This document shows positions 37,404-46,124 of a DNA stretch of 64,000 nt, piece by piece (position 1 is the first letter of the stretch; each line of letters begins with the position of its first letter). Where the stretch lies: assembly GCF_009674685.1 (NCBI RefSeq), contig NZ_WKJI01000001.1, forward strand, positions 1,426,001 to 1,490,000. The letters are read 5' to 3'. Origin of the DNA: Pedobacter puniceum (GTDB taxonomy: Bacteria; Bacteroidota; Bacteroidia; Sphingobacteriales; Sphingobacteriaceae). A program made the translations under genes and the position numbers. The notes beneath the pieces were generated by a model. That model saw only the letters and a program-made list of their open reading frames with translations, did not search any database and had not been told where the DNA came from.

Positions 37404-39822
37404 ACTCACTACTAAGCGCTAAAACACCATCTTTTAAACCTTTACCACTAACTAAAAGCTCTATTTTACCAGCTTTTTTTACTGATTGTACTAACACCAC
37501 CAATTTACCACTAAACAGTTTCATAGTGGATAAGTTAAACTGCTCTAATGAAGTAGCATCTCCATTGCAAGCGGCCTTAAAAACACCCTCTCCTTTTACT
37601 TTAAAATTTAGTTGATTGCTAGCTGTAGGACAAGGGTTTCCATCCTTATCAACTACAGAAACGGTTACAAAAGCTATATCATCGCCATCGGCAGTGATAC
37701 TTTTACGATCAGGTTCTAGTATAAGACTATGAGGTTTACCCGCTGTTACCATTGTTTTTTCTGCTGCTACCTTTCCATCATCATCATAAGCTACAACTTT
37801 TACGGTACCCGGTTCGTACTTCACATTCATCCACATTAAGCGGTATTGATGTTGCAAACTACTGTTATTTTTACGCTGTACGCCCATACTTTTGCCATTA
37901 ATAAAAAGCTCGGCACTTTTAAAATTGGTATACACAAAAATTGGTATGGTTTGTCCTTCTCTACCTTCCCAATTCCAATGTGGCAGAATGTGTAAAGTAG
38001 TATCGTGGGTATTCCACTTGCTGCGGTATAAATAATAGCGGTCTTTAGGTAAACCCGCTAAATCACAAATACCAAAATAAGAACTTCTTGATGGCCACTT
38101 ATCATCATAAGGTGTTGGCTCTCCTAAATAATCAAAACCAGTCCATACAAACTGCCCAATTACCCATGGTTTGGTATCCTCTAAAATAAAATCATCTTCT
38201 GGTAAATTAGACCAACGGCAATATTCTAAATCGTAAGAAGAGCATTGGTAATCATCATGTTGCTTATCACTAGCTTTAACAACCGGAAATTTATAAACCC
38301 CTCTTGAACTTACGGTAGAACCAGTCTCAGAACCTAAAATTAAACGTTGTGGAAAAGCTTTATAAGCATCTTCATACAAATGTGTACGGTAATTTAAGCC
38401 CGGAATATCCATAACAGCACCAAAACCACTAGCCATAGTGGCTTTCACCTGATCCATACCTACCGTAACCGGACGAGTAGGGTCTTCTCTATGAAAAATA
38501 TCTTGCAACCATTTGGCAAGTTTAGCTCCATCAGAACCAAATTGGTCTGGTACCTCGTTTCCAGAACTCCACATCACAATACTAGGGTGATTTCTGGTAG
38601 CCCTTACCAAATTTAAAATATCCTTTTCAGCATCAGTTTTAAAAAAACGATGGTAACCATTTGCTACTTTTGCTTTAGCCCATTCATCAAAACTTTCTGC
38701 TAAAAACATAAAGCCCATCTCATCACAAAGCTCTAGCTGCTCTCTGGAAGGCATATTATGTGAACTTCTAATGGCATCGCAACCCATATCTTTCAATATT
38801 CTTAACTGCCTGCGCATGGCAGCAATATTTACAGCAGCACCTAAAGGGCCTAAATCGTGGTGTAAACAAACTCCTTTAAACTTACGTACTTGGCCATTTA
38901 AGCTAAAGCCTTTATTAGGGTCAAAAGCAATACTTCTAACACCAAATTTAGTATGCAACTCATCTTTTAAAACACCATTAGCATATAGTTTACAAACAGC
39001 TGTGTATAAATAAGGTTGCTCTGGGCTCCATAATTGAGGCTGTTTTAGTAATAAATTTTGGTCAAACTCTTTTGCAAAAGTTTCATTGGTAATTTTTGTT
39101 ATTATGGTATCGCCTTTAGCGTTAAGGATAATGGTTTTTAACGTTAGGTTTTCACCATTAACTTTGGTTTTGATATTCACTTTTGCCTCGTTATCAGTAA
39201 TCATTGGCGTGGTGATAAAAGTTCCCCATTGCTCTATGTTAGCGTCCTCTTTGATGATGATTTTTACATTTCGGTACAAGCCTGCTCCAGGGTACCATCT
39301 CGATGATTTTTCTCGGTTGGTTAAATGTACTGCTAAAAGATTAGCACCTTGTTGTACCTGCTTACTGATATCGAAATAAAAATAATTATAGCCATAGTTC
39401 CACTCGCCCACTTTTTCACCGTTGATATAAACTTTTGGCTCGCTCATGGCCCCTTCAAAAAGGATTAAAACTTTTTGATTTTTGTTTAGAGTAGGTAAAT
39501 TAAAGTTATTTCTGTACCAAGCCTCGCCAACATGAGGTAAAGCACCTGTTCTACCTGTTTTCTCACTTGCTGTTTTCTCACCATTTTGCACAATAGCCAC
39601 CACTTGCTTATCTACCTCTTTATCAAAAGGGTTGTTTATGGCCCAATCATGGGGGATATTGACTTTCTCCCATTTTGCATCATTAAAACTTTTCTCATAA
39701 GCTTGAGCATGAACTCCTCTAGAAAATTTCCATCCCGTTTTTAAAACAAATTCCTGTCTAGATTGGGCAAAAGAAAAACTGGCGAAGCAACAAAATAAGT
39801 ATAGCAGTAACTTATATTTCAT
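37402..39822 (-). CDS. Secreted GH2 beta-galactosidase with DUF4982-type and Ig-like C-terminal domains
   Basis: The protein has 806 residues with a signal peptide (MKYKLLLYLF...SFAQ). The jelly roll contains WEKVNIPHDWAI and EAWYRNNF; the barrel has GVCLHHDLGPLGAAVN, HPSIVMWSSGNEVPD (acid/base Glu) and LILGSETGSTVSSRG (nucleophile Glu). The segment after the barrel (WEGREGQTIPIFVYTNFKSAELFINGKSMG) matches the DUF4982 type of GH2 extension. The last part (ITADGDDIAFVTVSVVDKDGNPCP) is an Ig-like domain common at the end of Bacteroidota beta-galactosidases. It probably cleaves beta-galactosides in the periplasm. An M1-like site lies 57 bp upstream, linking it to the left-hand system although it sits beside the right-hand operon. 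Confidence 0.93.
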   Translation of the reverse strand: MKYKLLLYLFCCFASFSFAQSRQEFVLKTGWKFSRGVHAQAYEKSFNDAKWEKVNIPHDWAINNPFDKEVDKQVVAIVQNGEKTASEKTGRTGALPHVGEAWYRNNFNLPTLNKNQKVLILFEGAMSEPKVYINGEKVGEWNYGYNYFYFDISKQVQQGANLLAVHLTNREKSSRWYPGAGLYRNVKIIIKEDANIEQWGTFITTPMITDNEAKVNIKTKVNGENLTLKTIILNAKGDTIITKITNETFAKEFDQNLLLKQPQLWSPEQPYLYTAVCKLYANGVLKDELHTKFGVRSIAFDPNKGFSLNGQVRKFKGVCLHHDLGPLGAAVNIAAMRRQLRILKDMGCDAIRSSHNMPSREQLELCDEMGFMFLAESFDEWAKAKVANGYHRFFKTDAEKDILNLVRATRNHPSIVMWSSGNEVPDQFGSDGAKLAKWLQDIFHREDPTRPVTVGMDQVKATMASGFGAVMDIPGLNYRTHLYEDAYKAFPQRLILGSETGSTVSSRGVYKFPVVKASDKQHDDYQCSSYDLEYCRWSNLPEDDFILEDTKPWVIGQFVWTGFDYLGEPTPYDDKWPSRSSYFGICDLAGLPKDRYYLYRSKWNTHDTTLHILPHWNWEGREGQTIPIFVYTNFKSAELFINGKSMGVQRKNNSSLQHQYRLMWMNVKYEPGTVKVVAYDDDGKVAAEKTMVTAGKPHSLILEPDRKSITADGDDIAFVTVSVVDKDGNPCPTASNQLNFKVKGEGVFKAACNGDATSLEQFNLSTMKLFSGKLVVLVQSVKKAGKIELLVSGKGLKDGVLALSSE

Positions 39823-39878
39823 GTTATAAGAATTTATAATGGTGAATGGATTTCAAAATTAGAACTATTAAACTAAAA

Positions 39879-39898
39879 ACCATGCTGTACCATACTGC
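39879..39898 (-). promoter_or_regulatory. Weaker M1-like operator candidate upstream of the secreted GH2
   Basis: The minus strand reads GCAGTATGGTACAGCATGGT: two CAG half-sites 10 bp apart, matching 14 of 20 positions of the 18251-18270 site. It lies 57 bp before the GH2 start codon in the right orientation. It is the least conserved of the five copies. Confidence 0.45.
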
Positions 39899-39924
39899 TC
39901 TAAAAACATCAGCTAGTTAATATT

Positions 39925-39959
39925 AAAAAACAAAAAAGCCTTGGATTTAAACCCAAGGC
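39925..39959 (-). terminator. Rho-independent terminator of the SusC-to-CBM9 operon
   Basis: On the minus strand, GCCTTGG (right arm 39953-39959) pairs with CCAAGGC (39938-39944) across an 8-nt loop and is followed by TTTTTTG and a further T-run down to 39925. It lies 25 bp past the CBM9 gene stop, at the end of the long leftward operon. Confidence 0.85.
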
Positions 39960-39984
39960 CAACAAACAACACATTTTCAAAACA

Positions 39985-40632
39985 TCATGATTCAAAAACC
40001 AGTTCACCAAAATAGGCTGGCAAATGAAAATTAGGCTCATGGTTTTCTACTTTGTTCCAACAGAAAAAATGAGGATATGCTAAATCATCTCCACATTTAT
40101 AAAAATTGGCTTTACAATGTTTACCTTTTAAAGTTTTTAATTGATGATGGCTAAAAGCTTGTAATGGTAATAAAACCGTAAGCTCCCAGCTGTATGGAAG
40201 TTTACCATTTTGATCTTGCTTAAAACTTTTATGCATCCTTATTTTGCGAATATCAGCAGCTAAAATAAACTCTCTTTTATGTTTACTTATACCAAACTGG
40301 GCTAAACAAGCTCCGTTAGCGTTAAACTCGAAATTATAATAACCACTATCATCAAAAGCTATAAAAAACTCTACACAACTGTCACTATAAACAGGTTCGT
40401 TGGGGTTAATATACCTTGCCAAATAATCATTCTCTTGCACTTCGTATTTTAAAGCCAACATATCAGCAGTATAAAGTGTTGCCACAGTACACACACCTTT
40501 ATAATTGGGGTTTGGCCAAACGGTATCGGCTATTTGATGCTTTGTTTGCTGATCTAGTGCCGCAGATACAAGCTGTATATCACTTAAAAAATTAAGTTCT
40601 TTTACTTCTGATATGACAATTTTTTTAGCCAT
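39985..40632 (-). CDS. CBM9-like (DOMON-type) carbohydrate-binding protein without signal peptide
   Basis: The protein has 215 residues. The beta-sandwich signatures of the CBM9-like family are visible: VATLYTADMLALKYEVQEN, EPVYSDSCVEFFIAFDDSGYYNFEFNANGACLAQFG and YSWELTVLLPLQAF, ending in WNKVENHEPNFHLPAYFGELVFE. Members occur as accessory genes in many PULs and bind or sense sugars. No signal peptide is evident, so a cytoplasmic location is likely unless export is non-classical. It shares one base with the GH20 stop (TAATG), so translation is probably coupled. It is the last gene of the operon. Its biological role is not established. Confidence 0.8.
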   Translation of the reverse strand: MAKKIVISEVKELNFLSDIQLVSAALDQQTKHQIADTVWPNPNYKGVCTVATLYTADMLALKYEVQENDYLARYINPNEPVYSDSCVEFFIAFDDSGYYNFEFNANGACLAQFGISKHKREFILAADIRKIRMHKSFKQDQNGKLPYSWELTVLLPLQAFSHHQLKTLKGKHCKANFYKCGDDLAYPHFFCWNKVENHEPNFHLPAYFGELVFES

Positions 40633-42287
40633 TACAAACCTTTCTCTTGTTTGGTTAAATCATCCGTATTGGTACTCTGTTTTTTACGCTGTACCGGACC
40701 TTGGAATTCTTGAAATTTCTCTGGTAAAAAAGGATGGAAATAGTACAAACCACTCTCTCCAAAGTATCTTAAATGAACATTTAAACGCTGTTTAAATAGT
40801 GTATAATCTTTAGCATCTGGTTTAACCCATGCTGCTTCTGCCAAAGCTGTAATTCTTGGAAAAAGCATATAATCTAAATGATTTTCTGTAGAGATAGACT
40901 CTGTCCAGATGTTAGCCTGTATACCCTGTACTAGTTTTGCAGCGCCTTCTAAACTTAAAATATCCTGATTAGGGAATTGATAAACCTGCTCTATGGTAAC
41001 AAATTTACCATCCCACTTACGCCCTATTTGATGTTTTTCATCCTGCACAAAATCAAAATACAAAGGCAAACGCGGACATAATACCGTTTTAAATCCTTTT
41101 ACTAAAGCTTGCTTTAGAACTTCGGGCTTGTCATGTCGCCACCAAAAAACGGTAGTTTGTGCAACTGGTAATTTAGAATCTACCACCTCATCCCAAGCTA
41201 AAATTTCATTATCCATTTTCAAGATGCTATCTCCCATCCTGTACAAGAAATGATGTTCTACTTCTTTTAAGGATGTGAAATTCTTCTCCTTCATCAGTTT
41301 TTGAACATCTGCATCAACATTCCAATGTTGGTTTCCAAAATGTACTTCATCAGCACCGATATGTATTTTCTGAGAAGGGAACAGCACATTAACCTCTTTT
41401 AAAATATCAGTTAAATATTGGTAAGTGCCTTCTTTAGCAGGATTAAAGGTAAATTCTGGATATTTTGGAGAACCACCACCGCTAAACTGCGGATAAGCTA
41501 AATTAGCCGCTGTAGCATGGCCCGGCATATCTATTTCTGGAATAACCTCTATAAACCTATTGGCTGCATAAGCTATAATTTCCTTAATATCTTCTTGAGT
41601 GTAGTATTGAGCTTTAGCATTTGCATTACTGTAACTGCCCACACCACCTACTGTTGTTAAACGCGGATATTTCTTAATCTCTATACGCCAGCCCGGTTGA
41701 TCTGTTAAATGCCAGTGAAACTTGTTAAGCTTATAAAAAGCCATCCAATCTAAAATTTGTTTCACCTTTTCTTTACCAAAGAAATGTCTTGATTCATCTA
41801 GCATTAAACCTCGCCACTCGAAAAAAGCTTTATCTGTAATATTCCAACAAGTAAGTGTGTAAGTGCCGTTGGCGTTTTTAGATTGCTTTAATACTTGTAA
41901 TAAGCTAGCAGCACCTCTAAACAAACCCTCTTCTGTAGCAGCGGTAACTTCTACCTTTTGGAAAGTCATTTTTATTTGATAAAAATGGTTTTCTTTACTT
42001 TTAAGTGGAACTAGCTTAAAGCTGATGACATTGTTAAGTGCAGTTTTTTTTATCCCTAAACTTAATCCTGTAGCATTTAAAACCTCATTTTGGAAGTAGT
42101 AAGCTGCCTGTGCATTACTTTTCTCATCAGTTTGTATGGCTGTGGCCTGATGAACTAAAAAAGAAGCCGCTACTTTTTCATAAGAAAAAGGTTTTGGAAT
42201 AATTGCCAAATCATGATCTTGAGCTTGACTAGCTAAGCTAAAGCTGATGAATAAAATGAAGATAAAATGTTTAATAAGTTGATGCAT
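40632..42287 (-). CDS. GH20 beta-N-acetylhexosaminidase
   Basis: The protein has 551 residues with a signal peptide (MHQLIKHFIF...SQAQ). A GH20b-type N-terminal domain (about 28-155) precedes the barrel, which contains EWRGLMLDESRHFFGKEKVKQILDWMAFYKLNKFHWHLTDQPGWRIEIKKYPRL and the catalytic pair Asp313-Glu314 in IGADEVHFG. The enzyme uses substrate-assisted catalysis to remove terminal GlcNAc or GalNAc. In this operon it fits after GH88, taking the hexosamine exposed when the unsaturated uronate is removed. The gene starts 12 bp after the GH3 stop. Confidence 0.95.
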   Translation of the reverse strand: MHQLIKHFIFILFISFSLASQAQDHDLAIIPKPFSYEKVAASFLVHQATAIQTDEKSNAQAAYYFQNEVLNATGLSLGIKKTALNNVISFKLVPLKSKENHFYQIKMTFQKVEVTAATEEGLFRGAASLLQVLKQSKNANGTYTLTCWNITDKAFFEWRGLMLDESRHFFGKEKVKQILDWMAFYKLNKFHWHLTDQPGWRIEIKKYPRLTTVGGVGSYSNANAKAQYYTQEDIKEIIAYAANRFIEVIPEIDMPGHATAANLAYPQFSGGGSPKYPEFTFNPAKEGTYQYLTDILKEVNVLFPSQKIHIGADEVHFGNQHWNVDADVQKLMKEKNFTSLKEVEHHFLYRMGDSILKMDNEILAWDEVVDSKLPVAQTTVFWWRHDKPEVLKQALVKGFKTVLCPRLPLYFDFVQDEKHQIGRKWDGKFVTIEQVYQFPNQDILSLEGAAKLVQGIQANIWTESISTENHLDYMLFPRITALAEAAWVKPDAKDYTLFKQRLNVHLRYFGESGLYYFHPFLPEKFQEFQGPVQRKKQSTNTDDLTKQEKGL

Positions 42288-42299
42288 GATACCTAGATT

Positions 42300-44678
42300 T
42301 TATTTAACCGTAAAAACTGCACTTTGTCTAATATCTTCTGAAGAAGAACCCAACATAACTTTAAAATCTCCGGGCTCTACAACACGTTTCATATCTCTAT
42401 TCCAAAGCATTAAATCATCAGAAACAAGTTTAAAAACCAGTTTTTTGGTTTCACCAGGGTTAAGACATATACGTTGAAAGCCTCTTAAATTTTTCTCGTA
42501 TGTGGTAACTGTACTTAATAAATCTCGGGTGTATAATTGTACAACTTCATCTCCTGCTAATGCACCTGTATTGGTAACATCAACACTTACCATAACTTCA
42601 TCTTTATCAGCCAATTGATTGTCAATTTTAATATTGCTGTATTTAAAAGTAGTATAGCTTAAGCCAAAACCAAAAGGATATAATAAGCCTTTTACTCTGG
42701 CAGATTCACCTTCATCTGTTTGTGCGTAAGGTTTAGTTGGAAAATTAAGCGGCAGTTGCCCTACAGATTTTGGAAAAGTTAAAGTTAATTTCCCTCCCGG
42801 ATTATAGTCGCCAAACAAAACATCGGCAACAGCCAAACCACCTTTTACTCCTGGGTAACCAGCATAAACAATAGCAGGCGCATAACGGTCTAGCCAATTG
42901 ATAGTCATGGGTTGCGAACCTGTTAAAACCACCACATAAGGTTTCCCGGTGGCATGAATAGCTTTGGCTAAAGCCATTTGATGGCCAGGTAAATCTAAAG
43001 AAGTACGACTTTTATTTTCACCGGCGGTTTTGGTATTTCCGCCCAATACTAAAATGGTTAATTCTGATTTTTGAGCCTGTTTAACAGCAAAATCTATAGC
43101 TGCTTGTTCTTCAGCATTTGGTGCTTCTGGGAAAATTTCGCTCTCTGGCCAGTTTTTATCAATTAAAGCACTACCCTCGGCATATAAAACTTTGGCTTTA
43201 CCTATTTTATTTTGGATACCTTCTAAAATGGTAACACTTGCCGATTTTAGAGGGCCATAATGCGTATGCGCATAATCATTATCTTTTGCGTTTGGACCAA
43301 TAACTGCTACAGAGGTTAATTTCTTTGAAAGTGGCAAAGCATTATTGCTGTTTTTTAAAAGTACCAAACTTTCTTTTGAAGCCTGTAAAGCAATATTTTG
43401 ATGGCTAAGGTTGTTTACCAATTTTGCACTTTCTTCGGCATTTTTAACGTAAGGCTCATCAAACAAACCTAATTTAAATTTAACTCTTAAAACATCTTTC
43501 ACACGACTATTGATGGTATCCATCGGGATTCTGCCCTCTTTCACCAATTCTCTTAATGAATAAATGATGCTATCCGGCGTTCTAAAAGTTGTTCTTACAT
43601 TCATACCAGCCATAAAAGCCTGATAAACGGCCTCTTTCAAATTGGCTGCTACATGGTGTTTATTATATAGATATTCAAGAGCATCGCTATCACTCACTAC
43701 ATAACCGGTAAAACCCATATCGGTTCTTAACCTATCTATTAACCAATATTTACTTCCAGAAACTGGGATGCCGTTATAATCGTTATAAGAACTCATAACG
43801 CCCATGATATTGGCTTCTTTGATTACTTTTCTGAAAGGATAAAGCAAAATATCTTCAACTTCGCGAGGAGAAACCTGTGGGTCTGTACGAGCTAAACCTT
43901 CCCTAGCTCCTTTATTTGCACTATAAACTGCAAAATGTTTTGGTGTTGATGCCGCACCGGCAGCTTGTATACCTTTTGCCATCTCTACACCTAACCGAGC
44001 GGTTAAATATGGGTCTTCGCCATAAACCTCTTCTAAACGTCCCCAGCGTTGGTCGCGGGCAACATCTAAAATAGGTGCATAAACATTGGTATAACCTAAG
44101 GCTCTGGCTTCTTTACCAGTAATAACGCCCATTTGGTGTACTAAAGAAGGGTTCCAAGTCATACCCATATTGAGCTGTGTAGGAAAACCTGTAGCTTCAT
44201 ATGCCTCTATACCACGGATGCCTTCATTGGTAAAATCTACCGGAATACCTAAACGAGTTTGCTCTATAAAAAAGCGTTGTGTCTCGTTCATAGCCCATAC
44301 ATGGCGTTTAATATCGGTAACTAAATCTAGTTTGGTTTCTACTTTAGTCCAATTTAAAAAGCCGTTTAAATGTTCGTCAATATTGGCAATGCCATCTTTC
44401 CAAATCTCGTTTTTCCAATTGGCGGTAGGTAAAGAATCTTTTAATATTCTTTTCCAGCCGTATAAAGTAGCCATCTGATTGGTTTTTTCGTTCAGGTTCA
44501 TCTGCGAAAGCAAATCGTTAACACGTTCATCAATAGAGCGTGTTTTGTCTTCGTAGATGTCTTTTTTACCGTTTTTATTAAGGTCTATCCAATCTTTTTT
44601 ATAAATCTTGTATGGATTAGTGAAAGACACCGAAACCGTTAATACTACTAATAATGCTGGAAAAAGCTTTTTGTTCAT
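42300..44678 (-). CDS. GH3 beta-glycosidase with fibronectin III-like tail
   Basis: The protein has 792 residues with a hydrophobic signal segment at the N-terminus. The mature N-terminus has an Asp/Asn-rich segment (DLNKNGKKDIYED) that resembles a calcium loop. GH3 domain 1 contains LDVARDQRWGRLEEVYGEDPYL, KHFAVYSANKGAREG and the nucleophile Asp330 in GYVVSDSDALEYL. The second alpha/beta domain (VAVIGPNAKDNDYAHTHYG; LPGHQMALAKAI) and an FnIII-like tail (VSVDVTNTGALAGDEVVQLYTRD) follow. Beta-glucosidase or beta-xylosidase is the usual annotation. The setting with GH88 and GH20 would also allow a beta-glucuronide or hexosamine-linked substrate. The gene lies 57 bp after GH88. Confidence 0.92.
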   Translation of the reverse strand: MNKKLFPALLVVLTVSVSFTNPYKIYKKDWIDLNKNGKKDIYEDKTRSIDERVNDLLSQMNLNEKTNQMATLYGWKRILKDSLPTANWKNEIWKDGIANIDEHLNGFLNWTKVETKLDLVTDIKRHVWAMNETQRFFIEQTRLGIPVDFTNEGIRGIEAYEATGFPTQLNMGMTWNPSLVHQMGVITGKEARALGYTNVYAPILDVARDQRWGRLEEVYGEDPYLTARLGVEMAKGIQAAGAASTPKHFAVYSANKGAREGLARTDPQVSPREVEDILLYPFRKVIKEANIMGVMSSYNDYNGIPVSGSKYWLIDRLRTDMGFTGYVVSDSDALEYLYNKHHVAANLKEAVYQAFMAGMNVRTTFRTPDSIIYSLRELVKEGRIPMDTINSRVKDVLRVKFKLGLFDEPYVKNAEESAKLVNNLSHQNIALQASKESLVLLKNSNNALPLSKKLTSVAVIGPNAKDNDYAHTHYGPLKSASVTILEGIQNKIGKAKVLYAEGSALIDKNWPESEIFPEAPNAEEQAAIDFAVKQAQKSELTILVLGGNTKTAGENKSRTSLDLPGHQMALAKAIHATGKPYVVVLTGSQPMTINWLDRYAPAIVYAGYPGVKGGLAVADVLFGDYNPGGKLTLTFPKSVGQLPLNFPTKPYAQTDEGESARVKGLLYPFGFGLSYTTFKYSNIKIDNQLADKDEVMVSVDVTNTGALAGDEVVQLYTRDLLSTVTTYEKNLRGFQRICLNPGETKKLVFKLVSDDLMLWNRDMKRVVEPGDFKVMLGSSSEDIRQSAVFTVK

Positions 44679-44735
44679 AATTGAATATCTTCAAATATAA
44701 TCCAAACTTATTAAATTTTTTAAAAAGAATGGTAT

Positions 44736-46004
44736 TTATTTTTTTAATTGTTGATAACGTAAAAGCGCCTCTAAGAAATAATAATCGGCATAAATTAAAG
44801 GAACATCTACTTCTGATTTATGCGGAATACTACCTACAGAATGTTTTAAGATAAAGCCTAAATTACCACCTTCTTGCGCTAAATAAGGTTTGTTAGATAA
44901 AGATTTAAGCATTTCTTCTGCTGCTTTAAAGTAGACTTTACCTTTTGATTTACTGAAGGTGCTTAGCTCAAACAAAGCAGAAGTTACCAAGGCACCCGCA
45001 GAGGCATCTCTTGGGATATAATCTAAGTTTTTATACTCTGGATACATCCATTGTGGTGTATAACCTGCTTGGTTGGCGTTAAAATCCCAATAAGGAATTT
45101 TATCTTTTGGTAAGTTTGGATGATTGATAAAGAAATCCGCAGCTTTTTCTGCAATGGCTAAAAATTCTGGATTTTGTGTTTCGCGGTACATCATGGTGAA
45201 GCCATAAATAGCCCAACCCTGCCCTCTAGACCATGTAGAATTATCGGCATAGCCTTGGTTAGTTTGTTGATGTAAAACTTTACCTGTTTTCTCATCATAA
45301 TCTACCACATGGTAAGTACTATAATCATCTCTGAAATGATTTTGCATGGTTTTAGTAGCATGGCTGATGGCTACATTTTTATATTTAGGGTTACCTGTAA
45401 TTTTAGAAACATAGCAAAGCATCTCTAAATTCATCATATTATCTATGATTACTGGATACTGCCACATGGTTTTCTTATCCCAAGACATTTTAGGGTTCCA
45501 TGATTTGATAAGCCCTACTTTTTCATCGTAACGGGTTAAAGCAGACTCGGCAGATTGAATTAAAATATCCTGATATTCTTTAATTTTTTGAGGGTCTTTT
45601 TCTAAGCGAATAGCATTGCCATAAGAACAATACATCACAAAACCTACATCATGATGCTGGGTTAAAAACTTACCGGCTTCTAAAGCTTCTGTCCATTGTT
45701 TGGCTGCCGCCTTCCATTCTGGCTTTTTGGTGTACTCATAAATATACCACAAACCGCCTGGGAAAAAGCCTCCTGTCCAATCCCAAACATCAGTAGACTT
45801 CATCGTACCATCTGGGTAAATAGACCTTGGAAAAGCTGTTAAATCTTTTGATTCATTTAACAAGGTTTTATATTGTTTTTCTGATACCTCAAAATCTTTT
45901 TTGATAAGATTTTGAGTGCTGCATGATATCATGAGCAAAGAAAGACTACCTGTTATAATGGTATTTTTTGTTGTTGAGATAAATGAACTTCTTTTCTTCA
46001 TCAT
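44736..46004 (-). CDS. GH88 unsaturated glucuronyl hydrolase (lipoprotein)
   Basis: The protein has 422 residues with a lipobox at Cys28 (LMISC). The (alpha/alpha)6 barrel carries the two essential aspartates of the family: Asp75 in DVWDWTGGFFPGGLWY and Asp188 in PVIIDNMMNLEML. Other matches are STWSRGQGWAIYGFTMMYRET and YIPRDASAGALVTSALFELS. GH88 hydrates the 4,5 double bond left on the non-reducing uronate by polysaccharide lyases and releases it, so it logically follows the PL8 lyases encoded from 53527 to 64000. The 120-bp gap before it contains a hairpin (46041-46064), which may set its expression relative to the upstream SusCD genes. Confidence 0.95.
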   Translation of the reverse strand: MMKKRSSFISTTKNTIITGSLSLLMISCSTQNLIKKDFEVSEKQYKTLLNESKDLTAFPRSIYPDGTMKSTDVWDWTGGFFPGGLWYIYEYTKKPEWKAAAKQWTEALEAGKFLTQHHDVGFVMYCSYGNAIRLEKDPQKIKEYQDILIQSAESALTRYDEKVGLIKSWNPKMSWDKKTMWQYPVIIDNMMNLEMLCYVSKITGNPKYKNVAISHATKTMQNHFRDDYSTYHVVDYDEKTGKVLHQQTNQGYADNSTWSRGQGWAIYGFTMMYRETQNPEFLAIAEKAADFFINHPNLPKDKIPYWDFNANQAGYTPQWMYPEYKNLDYIPRDASAGALVTSALFELSTFSKSKGKVYFKAAEEMLKSLSNKPYLAQEGGNLGFILKHSVGSIPHKSEVDVPLIYADYYFLEALLRYQQLKK

Positions 46005-46040
46005 TACTGTACGGCTATTTCTTGGAGTGTATGATAGCAG

Positions 46041-46064
46041 GGCTAACCAATTTCTTGATTAGCC
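46041..46064 (-). terminator. Intercistronic hairpin with GAAA tetraloop
   Basis: In minus-strand RNA, GGCUAAUCAA pairs fully with UUGGUUAGCC (one G-U) around a GAAA tetraloop; the plus strand would have an A-C mismatch. It lies between the DUF5017-like gene and GH88 and has no U-tract. It probably acts as an RNA stabiliser or attenuator that separates binding-protein genes from enzyme genes. Confidence 0.6.
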
Positions 46065-46124
46065 TTTACTACTTCTACTAAACCAAACTATTTCTAAATT
46101 TTATTTTTTGAGTTTAAAAGGGTA

